64,000 nt of DNA from Candidatus Nitrosopelagicus sp. (GTDB taxonomy: Archaea > Thermoproteota > Nitrososphaeria > Nitrososphaerales > Nitrosopumilaceae), in assembly GCA_028345195.1 (NCBI GenBank), contig JAOMCX010000003.1, positions 1-64,000 on the forward strand. Direction: 5' to 3'. The notes beneath the pieces were generated by a model. The model saw only the letters and a program-made list of their open reading frames with translations, was not told the DNA's origin and did not search any database. The position numbers were made by a program, and so were the translations under genes. This document shows positions 52,836-60,727 of this stretch, one piece after another (the stretch's first letter is position 1; the number at the start of each line of letters is the position of its first letter).

Positions 52836-52967
52836 ATGAAGGAAAAAAACAAAAAGGATAAAGAACATGAACATTTTGCCAATGATGACCCCACAAAGTT
52901 TGATGAAAAAAGTGCAGAAGACATAGCAAAAGAAGCTATAAAAAAATTCAAATCATTAAACAGTTAA
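52836..52967 (+). CDS. 43-aa charged micro-protein
   Basis: ATG 52836 to TAA 52965-52967. The sequence is very Lys/Asp/Glu-rich (MKEKNKKDKEHEHFANDDPT) and ends in an amphipathic helix DIAKEAIKKFKSLNS. It overlaps the convergent 82-aa gene by 4 bp, the same tight spacing as true neighbours, which supports it being real. Confidence 0.5.
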   Translation: MKEKNKKDKEHEHFANDDPTKFDEKSAEDIAKEAIKKFKSLNS

Positions 52968-53212
52968 CTAAATCCTGCACCAAATTCATCACCTTTGGTT
53001 AAAGGATCAATATCTTTAGCATTTTTCATTGCAATGTACAAAAATGCTTCATTGACTACTTCTTCAGTATTTGAAATATCTACACCCAAAGTAATTGCAA
53101 ATTTTTGTAGATACTCAAGGGTTTCAGAGGATGGTTCATCGGTAGGAATTTTTTCTTCAGTTATCTTTAATGCTATTTTATCAATACACTGATTCCTAAA
53201 ACTGTCGTCCAA
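52964..53212 (-). CDS. Hypothetical 82-aa helical protein
   Basis: Predicted helical and acidic (SSETLEYLQKFAITLGVDIS, EEVVNEAFLYIAMKNAKDID). No metal-binding residues or membrane helix. I do not recognise the family. It ends in GDEFGAGFS. Confidence 0.6.
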   Translation of the reverse strand: MDDSFRNQCIDKIALKITEEKIPTDEPSSETLEYLQKFAITLGVDISNTEEVVNEAFLYIAMKNAKDIDPLTKGDEFGAGFS

Positions 53213-53245
53213 CGTAAAGTGATAAAATCACCGGGTAATAAACAA

Positions 53246-53413
53246 TCAAGATTCATTTTCATCATGACCAATAACATGCTTTTCACAATAATAGAGATCA
53301 TTCATGTTACAATAATATGAACAATCATTGTCACATAATGCACATTTTGGTTTTTTATCATCTGCAGATAATTTGTAATGATAGTTTTTACTTTTCAATT
53401 TTTTCAAGTTCAT
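53246..53413 (-). CDS. 55-aa Cys/His-rich micro-protein
   Basis: ATG 53413 to TGA 53246-53248. The basic N-terminus is followed by KCALCDNDCSYYCNMNDLYY and CEKHVIGH, giving five cysteines and two histidines in a zinc-finger-like layout. The start overlaps the end of the upstream gene (53388-53735) by 26 bp on the same strand, which suggests coupling. Family unknown. Confidence 0.55.
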   Translation of the reverse strand: MNLKKLKSKNYHYKLSADDKKPKCALCDNDCSYYCNMNDLYYCEKHVIGHDENES

Positions 53414-53735
53414 TTTTTAATGAAATTAAACTACGAAGTATTAATCCAGATAAACCTAAATTTTGTACAAGCATGGTTGCAGAATCATTTAATGCATCAT
53501 CTCCTCTATAACCCTCATCGTAAAGTATTTCGATTTGACCTTGATCTGTATCAACTAATGCAGTGATAATTGAATATTCCCCCAAATTTTGATCTGTTTT
53601 AATTCTATAATGTAATAACTCAATTTTTTTAATCGCCACGCCATCTTGTGTTATTTCTCCATCAGAAAAAATCAAATTTCTATCATCAGGTTCACGTTCA
53701 ATTCTTTTTGAATCAGGAATATCAACAAATTTCAT
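53388..53735 (-). CDS. Hypothetical 115-aa protein
   Basis: Beta-rich first two thirds (NLIFSDGEITQDGVAIKKIE, YSIITALVDTDQGQIEILYD) and a C-terminal helix (LSGLILRSLISLKNELEKIE). No known catalytic motif. It is upstream of the Cys-rich micro-protein on the same strand, likely in one transcript. Function not recognised. Confidence 0.6.
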   Translation of the reverse strand: MKFVDIPDSKRIEREPDDRNLIFSDGEITQDGVAIKKIELLHYRIKTDQNLGEYSIITALVDTDQGQIEILYDEGYRGDDALNDSATMLVQNLGLSGLILRSLISLKNELEKIEK

Positions 53736-53810
53736 ATTTTAAAATTATAAATTAACGTATTAAAAGAAATGAAAAGCTTATAACGCATTTACTTGTTAAA
53801 CTCTTTTGTT

Positions 53811-54212
53811 ATGGACTACGGTAAACTTTGTAATGCATTACTAGATTCAAATGAAAAGATCCGCTATGTAGGCGTATACAATTCATTCAGTGGAGACGTT
53901 TATGAGAAAATGCAGAATGGGACAGCACGCCATTTTGATAAAGATCAAACAAAAAAATCTATGACTCAGGCAATTATGCGATGGAAAACACGGAAACAAT
54001 TTTCATCAGAAATTGGAGAACCAGAATTTGCTATGACAAGATATGAGAAAGTGAATAGAATAACCATGGCGTGTGGAAAAGACGGACTATTGATGTTTAG
54101 TACAGAAGTCGATGTACACCTTTGCGATATAATAGATGATGTGACAAAGATGGTAAAAGAACATGTTGGAGAATCAGATAATGATGACGGTTCACGTAAC
54201 ATTAGATCCTAA
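53811..54212 (+). CDS. Conserved thaumarchaeal-type protein (DUF6659-like)
   Basis: About 133 aa from ATG 53811 (MDYGKLCNALLDSNEKIRYV); an in-frame TTG at 53793 is an unlikely start. The layout, with LC..LL..... IRYVGVYN near the start, FDKDQTKKSMTQAIMRWKTR in the middle and strands MACGKDGLLMFSTEVDV at the end, resembles DUF6659, a family frequent in thaumarchaea. It has a roadblock/profilin-like alpha-beta look. Function unknown. Confidence 0.65.
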   Translation: MDYGKLCNALLDSNEKIRYVGVYNSFSGDVYEKMQNGTARHFDKDQTKKSMTQAIMRWKTRKQFSSEIGEPEFAMTRYEKVNRITMACGKDGLLMFSTEVDVHLCDIIDDVTKMVKEHVGESDNDDGSRNIRS

Positions 54213-54245
54213 AAGCTTATTTTAGTTATATTACAAAATTTTTAT

Positions 54246-55352
54246 GTGAATCACCACCATTTTGAAGGAAAAGACATACCTCACATCAAACTTGACTCTA
54301 AAACAACAGTAAAAGAGTTAGTTGAAATTTATGCAAATTCTGGATTTAATGCAAGACAATTAGGAGAGGCGGCAAAATTATATCAAAAAATGATTCACGA
54401 GAATGCAACTATTTGTTTAACAGTTGCAGGTGCAATGACGCCCGTAGGATTTGGCGGAATTATTAAAACACTTTTAGAAAAAGGATTTGTAGATTGGATT
54501 GTTACGACAGGTGCAAATGTATATCATGAAGATCATTTTGCGTGGGGATTACCAGTAAAACAAGGGCATTTTGAAGTTGACGATAACATATTGTATGAAA
54601 AAGAAATTGTGAGAATTAGAGATGTGTATGTTAAATTTTATGAGACATTAGAATTAGAAGATAATATAATTCAGAATATGTTTAAGGATAAATTTTCAGA
54701 AAAATCATTTACAACTGCAGAATTTTGTAATGTATTAGGAAGAATCAGTAAAGAAAAATCAAAATTTCCTGAAAAAAGTTTCCTTACAACTGCGTATGAA
54801 TTAGACGTTCCAGTATACGTATCAACACTCAAAGATTCATCTCTTGCAATGAATTTGGCAGTACATAGATTAAAAAATAAACAATTCAATTTAGACTTCG
54901 TTAGAGAGATTATTGAACAAGCAGCAATTGTTTACAATTCAAAAAAATCAGGCATTTTAGAACTTGGAGGAGGAGTTCCAAAAAATACAGCACAACAAAC
55001 AGGTCCATTGTTAGATCAAATTTTAAGAAAAGATCATGGAGGACAAAATTATATTATTCAGATTACAGATGCGCGACCAGACACAGGAGGATTATCAGGT
55101 GCAACATTACAAGAAGGAAAGAGTTGGGGAAAAGTAAAAGATTCACATGAAGATTTGATTACAGTGTACACAGACTCTACAATCGCATTTCCCATGTTAG
55201 CGCTTTATGCATTATCAAATGAGGAATCTAGAGAACAAAAAAGAATTTATAAAAAATTAGGTAATTATTATGATACATTACAAGAATCAGCTAATAATGT
55301 TCCAGACAAATTTGCCGATATACTGAAAAAATCCGATATAAACCTGGATTAA
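54246..55352 (+). CDS. dys: Deoxyhypusine synthase
   Basis: 368 aa from GTG 54246, since the nearby ATG runs into a stop. It transfers the aminobutyl group of spermidine to a lysine of aIF5A. Seen: the NAD-binding LTVAGAMTPVGFGGI, WIVTTGANVYHEDHFAWG, LGGGVPKNTAQQTGP, ITDARPDTGGLSGATLQEGK, and the catalytic Lys in KSWGKVK. Polyamine supply may come from the agmatinase-like enzyme at 26994. Confidence 0.93.
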   Translation: MNHHHFEGKDIPHIKLDSKTTVKELVEIYANSGFNARQLGEAAKLYQKMIHENATICLTVAGAMTPVGFGGIIKTLLEKGFVDWIVTTGANVYHEDHFAWGLPVKQGHFEVDDNILYEKEIVRIRDVYVKFYETLELEDNIIQNMFKDKFSEKSFTTAEFCNVLGRISKEKSKFPEKSFLTTAYELDVPVYVSTLKDSSLAMNLAVHRLKNKQFNLDFVREIIEQAAIVYNSKKSGILELGGGVPKNTAQQTGPLLDQILRKDHGGQNYIIQITDARPDTGGLSGATLQEGKSWGKVKDSHEDLITVYTDSTIAFPMLALYALSNEESREQKRIYKKLGNYYDTLQESANNVPDKFADILKKSDINLD

Positions 55353-55429
55353 GATTTTTTGTTAGCCTTTCTTCGTGCTGCTTTCTGATCTGCAAATCGT
55401 GCATGTTTTCCATCCTTTCTTTTACCCAT
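55349..55429 (-). CDS. 26-aa basic micro-protein
   Basis: ATG 55429 to TAA 55349-55351. The peptide begins MGKRKDGKHARFADQKAARR and continues KANKKS, with nearly half basic residues. It overlaps the dys stop by 3 bp in convergent orientation. Its composition fits a ribosome- or nucleic-acid-associated peptide, but length makes this tentative. Confidence 0.45.
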   Translation of the reverse strand: MGKRKDGKHARFADQKAARRKANKKS

Positions 55430-55505
55430 GAACAATCGAGAATCTTTTTCAATGTAAATGATTCGGTATGTAAAAAATTAAAAGTCCTTATTTTTGAAAC
55501 ATTTT

Positions 55506-55820
55506 ATGGGAAAAATGTTTCCAATCATAATAATTGCAGTAGCGATTATTGGATTTTCATCTTCAGCGTATTTTTTCAGCGAGACAGATATCACTATAGA
55601 AAGTCCCATATCTATGGAATTTCAAAATAATAGTTCCTTAATGCAAGAAATAGAATCATGTATTGAACAGAATCTAGCAGGTGAAAGTTCCGTTGCATTA
55701 AATTCATTCAATACAAACATGTTGTTGACGTTAAAACAGACTGCAATGGAAACTGATGATGAAAATGAGTTAGAACAAATTAAACAGAAACTTTACACAT
55801 TAACCAATTGTGAACCTTAG
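55506..55820 (+). CDS. Hypothetical membrane-anchored protein
   Basis: About 104 aa from ATG 55506; a TTG 12 bp upstream is also open. An N-terminal helix FPIIIIAVAIIGFSSSAYFF is followed by an acidic, Gln/Asn/Ser-rich domain with two cysteines (ESCIEQN, LTNCEP) that may form a disulfide outside the cell. Family not recognised. It converges on the small Zn protein with 1 bp between. Confidence 0.6.
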   Translation: MGKMFPIIIIAVAIIGFSSSAYFFSETDITIESPISMEFQNNSSLMQEIESCIEQNLAGESSVALNSFNTNMLLTLKQTAMETDDENELEQIKQKLYTLTNCEP

Positions 55821-55821
55821 A

Positions 55822-56034
55822 TTAACCTCTATCATATCTGGCACGTTCCAGTGAACGGTCATCTTTTGTTGCTTTTTTCCATTCTTTGTAATGTTCTTTA
55901 CATAAACCGGATTTCTTACCAGATGAGTTAAGACGTAATCCAGCATCCTCAACCTTTTTTGTATTAAGAGAACGTGCCGCATCAGCATCACAACCATCTA
56001 CATTACATTTTGTGCCTTTTGAAACAATACCCAT
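55822..56034 (-). CDS. Small zinc-binding protein
   Basis: 70 aa. Ligand pattern KCNVDGCDADAAR, then GLCKEHYKEWKK, giving C-x4-C and C-x2-H, a compact zinc knuckle. The C-terminus is basic (SLERARYDRG). Probably nucleic-acid- or ribosome-associated, but no family is certain. Confidence 0.65.
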   Translation of the reverse strand: MGIVSKGTKCNVDGCDADAARSLNTKKVEDAGLRLNSSGKKSGLCKEHYKEWKKATKDDRSLERARYDRG

Positions 56035-56090
56035 TGTAATAACAACAATTCAACCGTTAATAAAGTTGAAATAAAGAAAATTTTTGTTCG

Positions 56091-56098
56091 TTTATAAA
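56091..56098 (+). promoter_or_regulatory. TATA box of rps25e
   Basis: The sequence tttataaa is centred 26 bp before ATG 56121, consistent with a leaderless transcript. Confidence 0.6.
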
Positions 56099-56120
56099 TA
56101 GCAATTATTGATGTGAGAAT

Positions 56121-56420
56121 ATGGGAAGTAAGAACAAATCCGTCTCATCAAATGAGAAATCACAGAGCGGTAAAGATAAGACAAAAAAAGATAAGAAAGA
56201 TCATAGTGAGAAAAAAGAGGTTGATGTATTCATCAACGAAGAACAAGCTAATAAAATAGTTAAATCATCAAAAGCAATTACAATTCAAGATTTAGCAAGA
56301 CAAGCAAATGTAAAAATTTCAACTGCAAACGCATTTCTTAAAAAAGCATTATCAGAAGGAACTGTCAAAAAGGTAGGCGGATTTAGTGGTCACTATATCT
56401 ATCAACCAGTTTCACAATAG
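56121..56420 (+). CDS. rps25e: Ribosomal protein S25e
   Basis: 99 aa. A Lys/Ser-rich disordered N-terminus (about 1-40) is followed by the winged-helix-like S25 domain: EQANKIVKSSKAITIQDLAR, then ISTANAFLKKALSEGTVKKV and GHYIYQP. Absent from bacteria. It is found in Crenarchaeota and Thaumarchaeota. The 3' end overlaps the convergent cyclophilin-like gene by 19 bp. Confidence 0.93.
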   Translation: MGSKNKSVSSNEKSQSGKDKTKKDKKDHSEKKEVDVFINEEQANKIVKSSKAITIQDLARQANVKISTANAFLKKALSEGTVKKVGGFSGHYIYQPVSQ

Positions 56421-56800
56421 ATAGAAACTTTATCTCCAGAATTAATTTTTAACAATTCATCAATATTTCCAATGATTTTTCCTATTGGAACTAGTTCTTT
56501 TCCAACTTTGGCATCTTTATGGAAAAAGCAAAATGCATGACCTACCGATAAAAATGCAATATCACCTTTTTTGAATTCTTTTCGAGTACGTTCCCCTCCA
56601 GATTCAATATGAGATTCAACATAAACACCACTTGTACCAAGTATGTGAATAGTTCCGGTTACAGGCAATGAGCGAATAATCGTTCCAACTAATGAAGGAG
56701 AAAGATGACGTTTTAATTCGCATTTGATTTTAGATTTACCTATTATTTCTAAAATTACTTGTGATTTTGATACAGATCCACCATCCATTGTTAAATACAC
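56402..56800 (-). CDS. Cyclophilin-like-fold protein (DUF369/TM1367 type)
   Basis: 132 aa, all-beta. The N-terminal strand VILEIIGKSKIKCELKRHLS, the segment IIRSLPVTGTIHILGTSGVY, and GDIAFLSVGHAFCFFHKDA followed by PIGKIIGNID match the small cyclophilin-like family found in archaea and thermophiles. These lack the catalytic Arg of true cyclophilins. Role unknown. Confidence 0.7.
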   Translation of the reverse strand: MYLTMDGGSVSKSQVILEIIGKSKIKCELKRHLSPSLVGTIIRSLPVTGTIHILGTSGVYVESHIESGGERTRKEFKKGDIAFLSVGHAFCFFHKDAKVGKELVPIGKIIGNIDELLKINSGDKVSIYCETG

Positions 56801-56839
56801 AGCTTTGGATTATATATTGGCATTTTTCAATTAGTTTAC

Positions 56840-57385
56840 TTGTCTGAGCCCGAAGAAACACCAATTACAACTGAAAAAAAAGAGGAAGAACCAGCTCCCT
56901 TAGTTCCAGAAGCAAAATTGGATGAAATTATTCAACCAGAAACTGAAGAAATTGATCCAGATGCAGAGGTAAGTGTTCACGCAACAATGGAAAAAGCAAT
57001 TGAGAATTATAGAAAAATAAAAGAAGGAAAATTAGAATTAACAGATAAACAATTAGAAGAATTGGAAAAAGAATGTGAAGCGATAAGACAACGCGATATC
57101 ATTGATGTTGATGCACAGCATGAAATTATGGAGCTAAGTGCGGATGGAAAAGTTTTGATGGGTCCTCCAACATTAACAAGGTTTGAAAAAGCAAGAATCA
57201 TGGGAGCACGTGCATTACAATTATCATTAGGTGCGCCACCATTCATAGATATTCCCGTAAGTGCTGCAACATCACTAGATATATCAATGAAAGAATTAGA
57301 AGAACGAGTCATTCCAATTACAATAAGACGTGTATTACCAAACGGTGATTACCAAAATATACCATTGTTAGATTTTAAGGAATAG
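56840..57385 (+). CDS. rpoK: RNA polymerase subunit Rpo6 (RpoK) with long acidic N-terminus
   Basis: 181 aa from TTG 56840. The C-terminal ~70 residues are the omega/RPB6 domain: PTLTRFEKARIMGARALQLS, GAPPFIDIP, then ELEERVIPITIRRVLPNGDY. The first ~110 residues are acidic and partly coiled coil (KIKEGKLELTDKQLEELEKE), whereas most archaeal Rpo6 proteins are only 55-90 aa. A later start would be possible but the acidic frame has good coding character. Alba follows 49 bp downstream. Confidence 0.9.
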   Translation: MSEPEETPITTEKKEEEPAPLVPEAKLDEIIQPETEEIDPDAEVSVHATMEKAIENYRKIKEGKLELTDKQLEELEKECEAIRQRDIIDVDAQHEIMELSADGKVLMGPPTLTRFEKARIMGARALQLSLGAPPFIDIPVSAATSLDISMKELEERVIPITIRRVLPNGDYQNIPLLDFKE

Positions 57386-57434
57386 ACGATTCGTCTATAT
57401 CATTTAAAAGAAGTCCAACAAAATTATAATTAAG

Positions 57435-57734
57435 ATGGAATTGGAAGAAATTAAACGATCAGAAACTAATTTGGACAAAGATAGTTATTTTGTAAAAGAT
57501 GAATCAGTAATGACCAGTTCGCTAGATGTCTTAACTGCGATATCATCAAGTAAGAGAGTTGTTTTGATGGCAAAAGGAAATTTAATTCCAAATGCAGTGG
57601 CGGTAGCAAATATTGTAACAGAAAATATGTTAAAAGGAAATTCAAAAATTGAGAATATTAAATTAGATAGTGTAATTTCAGAAGAAGATGGACAGATGAT
57701 TTCAAATATTGAGATTGTTTTAATAAAAAACTAG
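57435..57734 (+). CDS. albA: Alba-family chromatin/RNA-binding protein
   Basis: 99 aa. The Alba core appears as SSLDVLTAISSSKRVVLMAK, GNLIPNAVAVANIVTENML (family G..I..AV..ae......) and IENIKLDSVISEE, then ISNIEIVLIKN. The N-terminus is acidic, and the usual Lys-rich DNA loop is less basic than in Sulfolobus Alba. A catttaaaag element about 30 bp upstream may be its promoter. It overlaps the convergent HTH gene by 4 bp. Confidence 0.8.
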   Translation: MELEEIKRSETNLDKDSYFVKDESVMTSSLDVLTAISSSKRVVLMAKGNLIPNAVAVANIVTENMLKGNSKIENIKLDSVISEEDGQMISNIEIVLIKN

Positions 57735-58147
57735 TAAACGCTGCCAGGCCCTTTTAGAAGCATATTCTCACATTCTTTACAAATTGCTTCATCTATATCA
57801 GATTCTAAATTATGATGAATGTCACAAATTAAGAGACTAGTTTTAATATAATTACAAAGACCAATGAATTTTGATAAACTTGAAGGAGAGTACGCCATAT
57901 CAGATGAAAGATCAACTGCGATTTCATCAATCATTTCAGATACTTGTTTTTCAGCAGATAATTTTTTTATTAATTCTGGATCACCTCGAGTTCCACGAAT
58001 GTAATTACTAATTGCGGCTTGTGTAACACCTAACATTTTTGAGATCTCATCTTCACGAACATTATGATTTTCAGCTAAGTTTTTTGCAAGTATTGCACGA
58101 AGAGCAGGAATCAAAGTCTTTGATTCAATTTCTGCAGGAAGTAACAT
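57731..58147 (-). CDS. HTH transcriptional regulator (COG2522-like)
   Basis: About 138 aa from ATG 58147 (MLLPAEIESKTLIPALRAIL). A TATA-like acttataagg (58169-58178) lies 26 bp upstream, which makes the longer starts (58219, 58162) unlikely. Cro/XRE-like helix-turn-helix: VREDEISKMLGVTQAAISNY, followed by IRGTRG. The C-terminal half is helical, with a CDIHHN and CKECENML element that may bind metal. Targets unknown. Confidence 0.78.
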   Translation of the reverse strand: MLLPAEIESKTLIPALRAILAKNLAENHNVREDEISKMLGVTQAAISNYIRGTRGDPELIKKLSAEKQVSEMIDEIAVDLSSDMAYSPSSLSKFIGLCNYIKTSLLICDIHHNLESDIDEAICKECENMLLKGPGSVY

Positions 58148-58169
58148 GGAATATCTTATCATAATTACC

Positions 58170-58176
58170 TTATAAG
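58170..58176 (-). promoter_or_regulatory. TATA-like box of the COG2522-like regulator
   Basis: The minus strand reads acttataagg, centred 26 bp before ATG 58147. This fixes the likely start and predicts a leaderless mRNA. Confidence 0.5.
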
Positions 58177-58250
58177 TTCCGCTGAAATTAGCTGCAACTA
58201 TCTCTTTTTGTATTAACAAATTTTTATTTGAAATGTATTCTAGTTAGATT

Positions 58251-59198
58251 ATGAAAACGGATATGGATCAATGTACAGAAGTTTTACAGAATGCAGTTAG
58301 AGAATGTGAATCACAATGGATTGCATTATCTGGAGGATTAGATAGTAGCATACTAGCACATCTAAGAAAAGATCTAAAGCCACAAGCAATAACAATAATA
58401 ACAAAGGATTTTTTGGGAACAGATCTTACTTTTGCACAAATCATTGCCAAACATACAGGATTGCCCCTATCATTGATGCAAGTAACCATGGAAGAAGTAT
58501 TAGATTCCATTAACGAAACAATCAAAATTTTAGATAATTTTAATGACATAGAGATACGTAATTCAATTGTTCCATATCTCTATCTTAATTCATTAAAAAA
58601 GAAAGGAGTTGATTCAGTAATTACAGGTGATGGAGCAGATGAGATTTTTGCAGGATATAATTTCTTATTAAAAAAATCTAATGATGAACTAGATCAAGAA
58701 TTAGAGCGAATTAAAAAAATCATGCACTTTCCATCAAGAAATATTGCCGAATCATTAAACATGAAAGTTGAAACACCATTTTTGAATGAAGATGTAATAA
58801 AATTTTCAAATAGTATTCCAATTTCAAGAAAAATTAATGTTAAAGAAGATAAGAAATATGGAAAATGGATCCTTAGAAAAACATTTGAAAAAGATCTTCC
58901 AAAAAATATCATTTGGAGAGAGAAATCACCCATGCAAGATGGATCAGGAACAAATAACCTAACAGGATTGTTCAATACTATAATTACAGATGATATTTTT
59001 TCACAGAAAAAAACAAAAATCTTGGAAGAGGATGGAGTGTACATTAGAACTAAAGAATCATTACACTACTACGAATGTTTTAGAAAGTCTAGTTCAGTTA
59101 AAAAATCTAATTCAGACAGAAAATGTCCAGATTGTGATTACGAGATTAATTTAGATTCAAGATTTTGTAGAATGTGTGGTAAATTTCCTATTAATTAG
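58251..59198 (+). CDS. Stand-alone asparagine-synthase-like domain with C-terminal zinc ribbon
   Basis: 315 aa. PP-loop ATP site SGGLDSSILAHL, the second signature GDGADEIFAGYNFL, and RNIAESLNMKVETPFLNEDV then REKSPMQDGSG as in AsnB synthetase domains. The N-terminal glutaminase of AsnB is absent. About 35 residues at the C-terminus form CPDCDYE and CRMCGKF, a zinc ribbon. It probably adenylates a carboxylate or carbonyl and adds an amine or thiol from elsewhere. The substrate is unknown and may be macromolecular given the ribbon. Confidence 0.8.
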   Translation: MKTDMDQCTEVLQNAVRECESQWIALSGGLDSSILAHLRKDLKPQAITIITKDFLGTDLTFAQIIAKHTGLPLSLMQVTMEEVLDSINETIKILDNFNDIEIRNSIVPYLYLNSLKKKGVDSVITGDGADEIFAGYNFLLKKSNDELDQELERIKKIMHFPSRNIAESLNMKVETPFLNEDVIKFSNSIPISRKINVKEDKKYGKWILRKTFEKDLPKNIIWREKSPMQDGSGTNNLTGLFNTIITDDIFSQKKTKILEEDGVYIRTKESLHYYECFRKSSSVKKSNSDRKCPDCDYEINLDSRFCRMCGKFPIN

Positions 59199-59343
59199 AT
59201 TTTTTTGACCATTTCTTTGGTTTTTTGATAAAGATCTTTTTACAGCCATCACAACAAAAATGATATTTTTTTGAATTATAATCATGTGTGACAGATAAAT
59301 CCTCATCAAATTCAAGACCGCAAACTGGATCTGTAACCTTCAT
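59191..59343 (-). CDS. YHS-domain micro-protein
   Basis: 50 aa from ATG 59343 to TAA 59191-59193. DPVCGLEFDEDLSVTHDYNS is followed by KKYHFCCDGCKKIFIKKPKK, a full YHS domain (C in DPVCG, then C-x-x-C), as found in copper-handling and monooxygenase-linked proteins. It overlaps the stop of the asparagine-synthase-like gene by 8 bp. Metal (Cu/Zn) handling is the likely role. Confidence 0.7.
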   Translation of the reverse strand: MKVTDPVCGLEFDEDLSVTHDYNSKKYHFCCDGCKKIFIKKPKKWSKKSN

Positions 59344-59439
59344 GGTCTTTTGCAATTAGAGTCGTATTTCTATTTATCTAAACAGTGAGAACTCATTAAT
59401 CATAAGAATATCTTATATGGAAAAAAATGAATCCAGTAC

Positions 59440-59607
59440 ATGAAAAAACTTTTTGGGTTATGTCCTGAATGTAAAAAGCAGGAATTATTCATGACAGAAT
59501 ACAAATGTCTAAAAATCATAATGAAAACAAAAAATTGGATTGTATGTAAAAATTGTGATTATGTAATACAAATTGAGAAATTAAAAAATAGTTTATGTTG
59601 TGTGTGA
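59440..59607 (+). CDS. 55-aa zinc-ribbon micro-protein
   Basis: ATG 59440 to TGA 59605-59607. LCPECKKQELFM and IVCKNCDYVIQIEKLK give two CxxC pairs about 28 residues apart, a typical zinc ribbon, and the protein ends in LCCV. Its stop directly abuts the convergent aldo/keto reductase. Function unknown. Confidence 0.6.
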   Translation: MKKLFGLCPECKKQELFMTEYKCLKIIMKTKNWIVCKNCDYVIQIEKLKNSLCCV

Positions 59608-60717
59608 TTAAGATATTAATTTTTTAAGAAATTCATCATATTCTGATTGATTCAATGAATTAATTTTCATTACTTCAAGATTTTCATTGACATGTGTACT
59701 AGATTTTTGACCAATTAATGGAGCGAGAACTCCAGGAGTTGAACGAATGAATTGTAAAAGTCCAACAGAAGGAGATGAAGTTTCAAAGAAAGGTTTTGAT
59801 TTTGCCCATTCTAAAAGTTTACCTTGCATTAATGGAACACTTGTAAAAATACCAATTCCTAATTCAGTTGCAGCGTCTAGAATAGATTTTTGTGTTCCAG
59901 ATACAGTTTGGTTTTTCAGTAACATTGCTTGATCAAAATGTAAATTGAAAGGAAGTTGTATGAATCTAAATCCATGATCACTTCCACCAACATCTTGTGC
60001 AAGTTTTACTACATCCTCTAGAGATAGAAACATTGCATTATCAGAAGTTGCTCTAAAACACTCCCATGTTGCCAAACCATAAAATCTAATCTTACCTTCT
60101 TTGCGTTTTTCTTCATAAAATTTAAAAACTTTTTTAAGATTTTCTAAAAATTGAGATTTAGACATTTCAGGGTGACCTTCAACAGCATTATGGAGATACA
60201 TTAAATCAATGCATTCAAGGTCTAGATTTTTTAAACTTCGTTCTAATTGATCTTGTAAATATGGAATAGTCATGCAATGATAGCCAGAAGATATATCGCC
60301 CTCTTTGACAATTCCAGGTTGACCTAATTCACGCATTACATATTGCATGAAATCTTCTTGAATATCTCCATCATTAGTTACATAACCGTTTTTTGTACAA
60401 ATGAATACTTCATCTCTTTTAATTGAATTTTCATCAATTAATTCAGATAATGCAGTACCAATACTCCGTTCAGATTTTTGTGCACGATAATTTATTGCAG
60501 TATCAATCACATTTACGCCAGACATAATAGATTTTTTTACAGCATCTTTTACTATAGTATCTGTTTGAGAGTCAGGCTCTCCAAGATAGGTTCCAATTCC
60601 AATATTTGATAAATGTAAATTTTGAAAAGAATTGTAATTTTCACTAAGAAACTTTTCAGAGAAGGTTTTGGTTCCAGTAGATGTTGCAAAGCCAGGAATC
60701 ATTCTAAATTCTATCAA
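59608..60717 (-). CDS. Aldo/keto reductase
   Basis: 369 aa (ATG 60702 would give 364 and begins MIPGFATSTGTKTF). The AKR tetrad is present: Asp in GVNVIDTAINYR, Tyr in the same stretch, Lys in VFICTKNGYV and His in LMYLHNAVEGHP. It should use NADPH to reduce a carbonyl compound. The C-terminal part includes GIGIFTSVPLMQGKLLEW. It is longer than the usual 280-330 aa because of a loop after NGYV. Substrate unknown. Confidence 0.88.
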   Translation of the reverse strand: MIEFRMIPGFATSTGTKTFSEKFLSENYNSFQNLHLSNIGIGTYLGEPDSQTDTIVKDAVKKSIMSGVNVIDTAINYRAQKSERSIGTALSELIDENSIKRDEVFICTKNGYVTNDGDIQEDFMQYVMRELGQPGIVKEGDISSGYHCMTIPYLQDQLERSLKNLDLECIDLMYLHNAVEGHPEMSKSQFLENLKKVFKFYEEKRKEGKIRFYGLATWECFRATSDNAMFLSLEDVVKLAQDVGGSDHGFRFIQLPFNLHFDQAMLLKNQTVSGTQKSILDAATELGIGIFTSVPLMQGKLLEWAKSKPFFETSSPSVGLLQFIRSTPGVLAPLIGQKSSTHVNENLEVMKINSLNQSEYDEFLKKLIS

Positions 60718-60727
60718 AAATCATTAC

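Noticed and set aside
57731-58219. 162-aa version of the HTH regulator
   Set aside because: The promoter lies between the first possible starts and ATG 58147.
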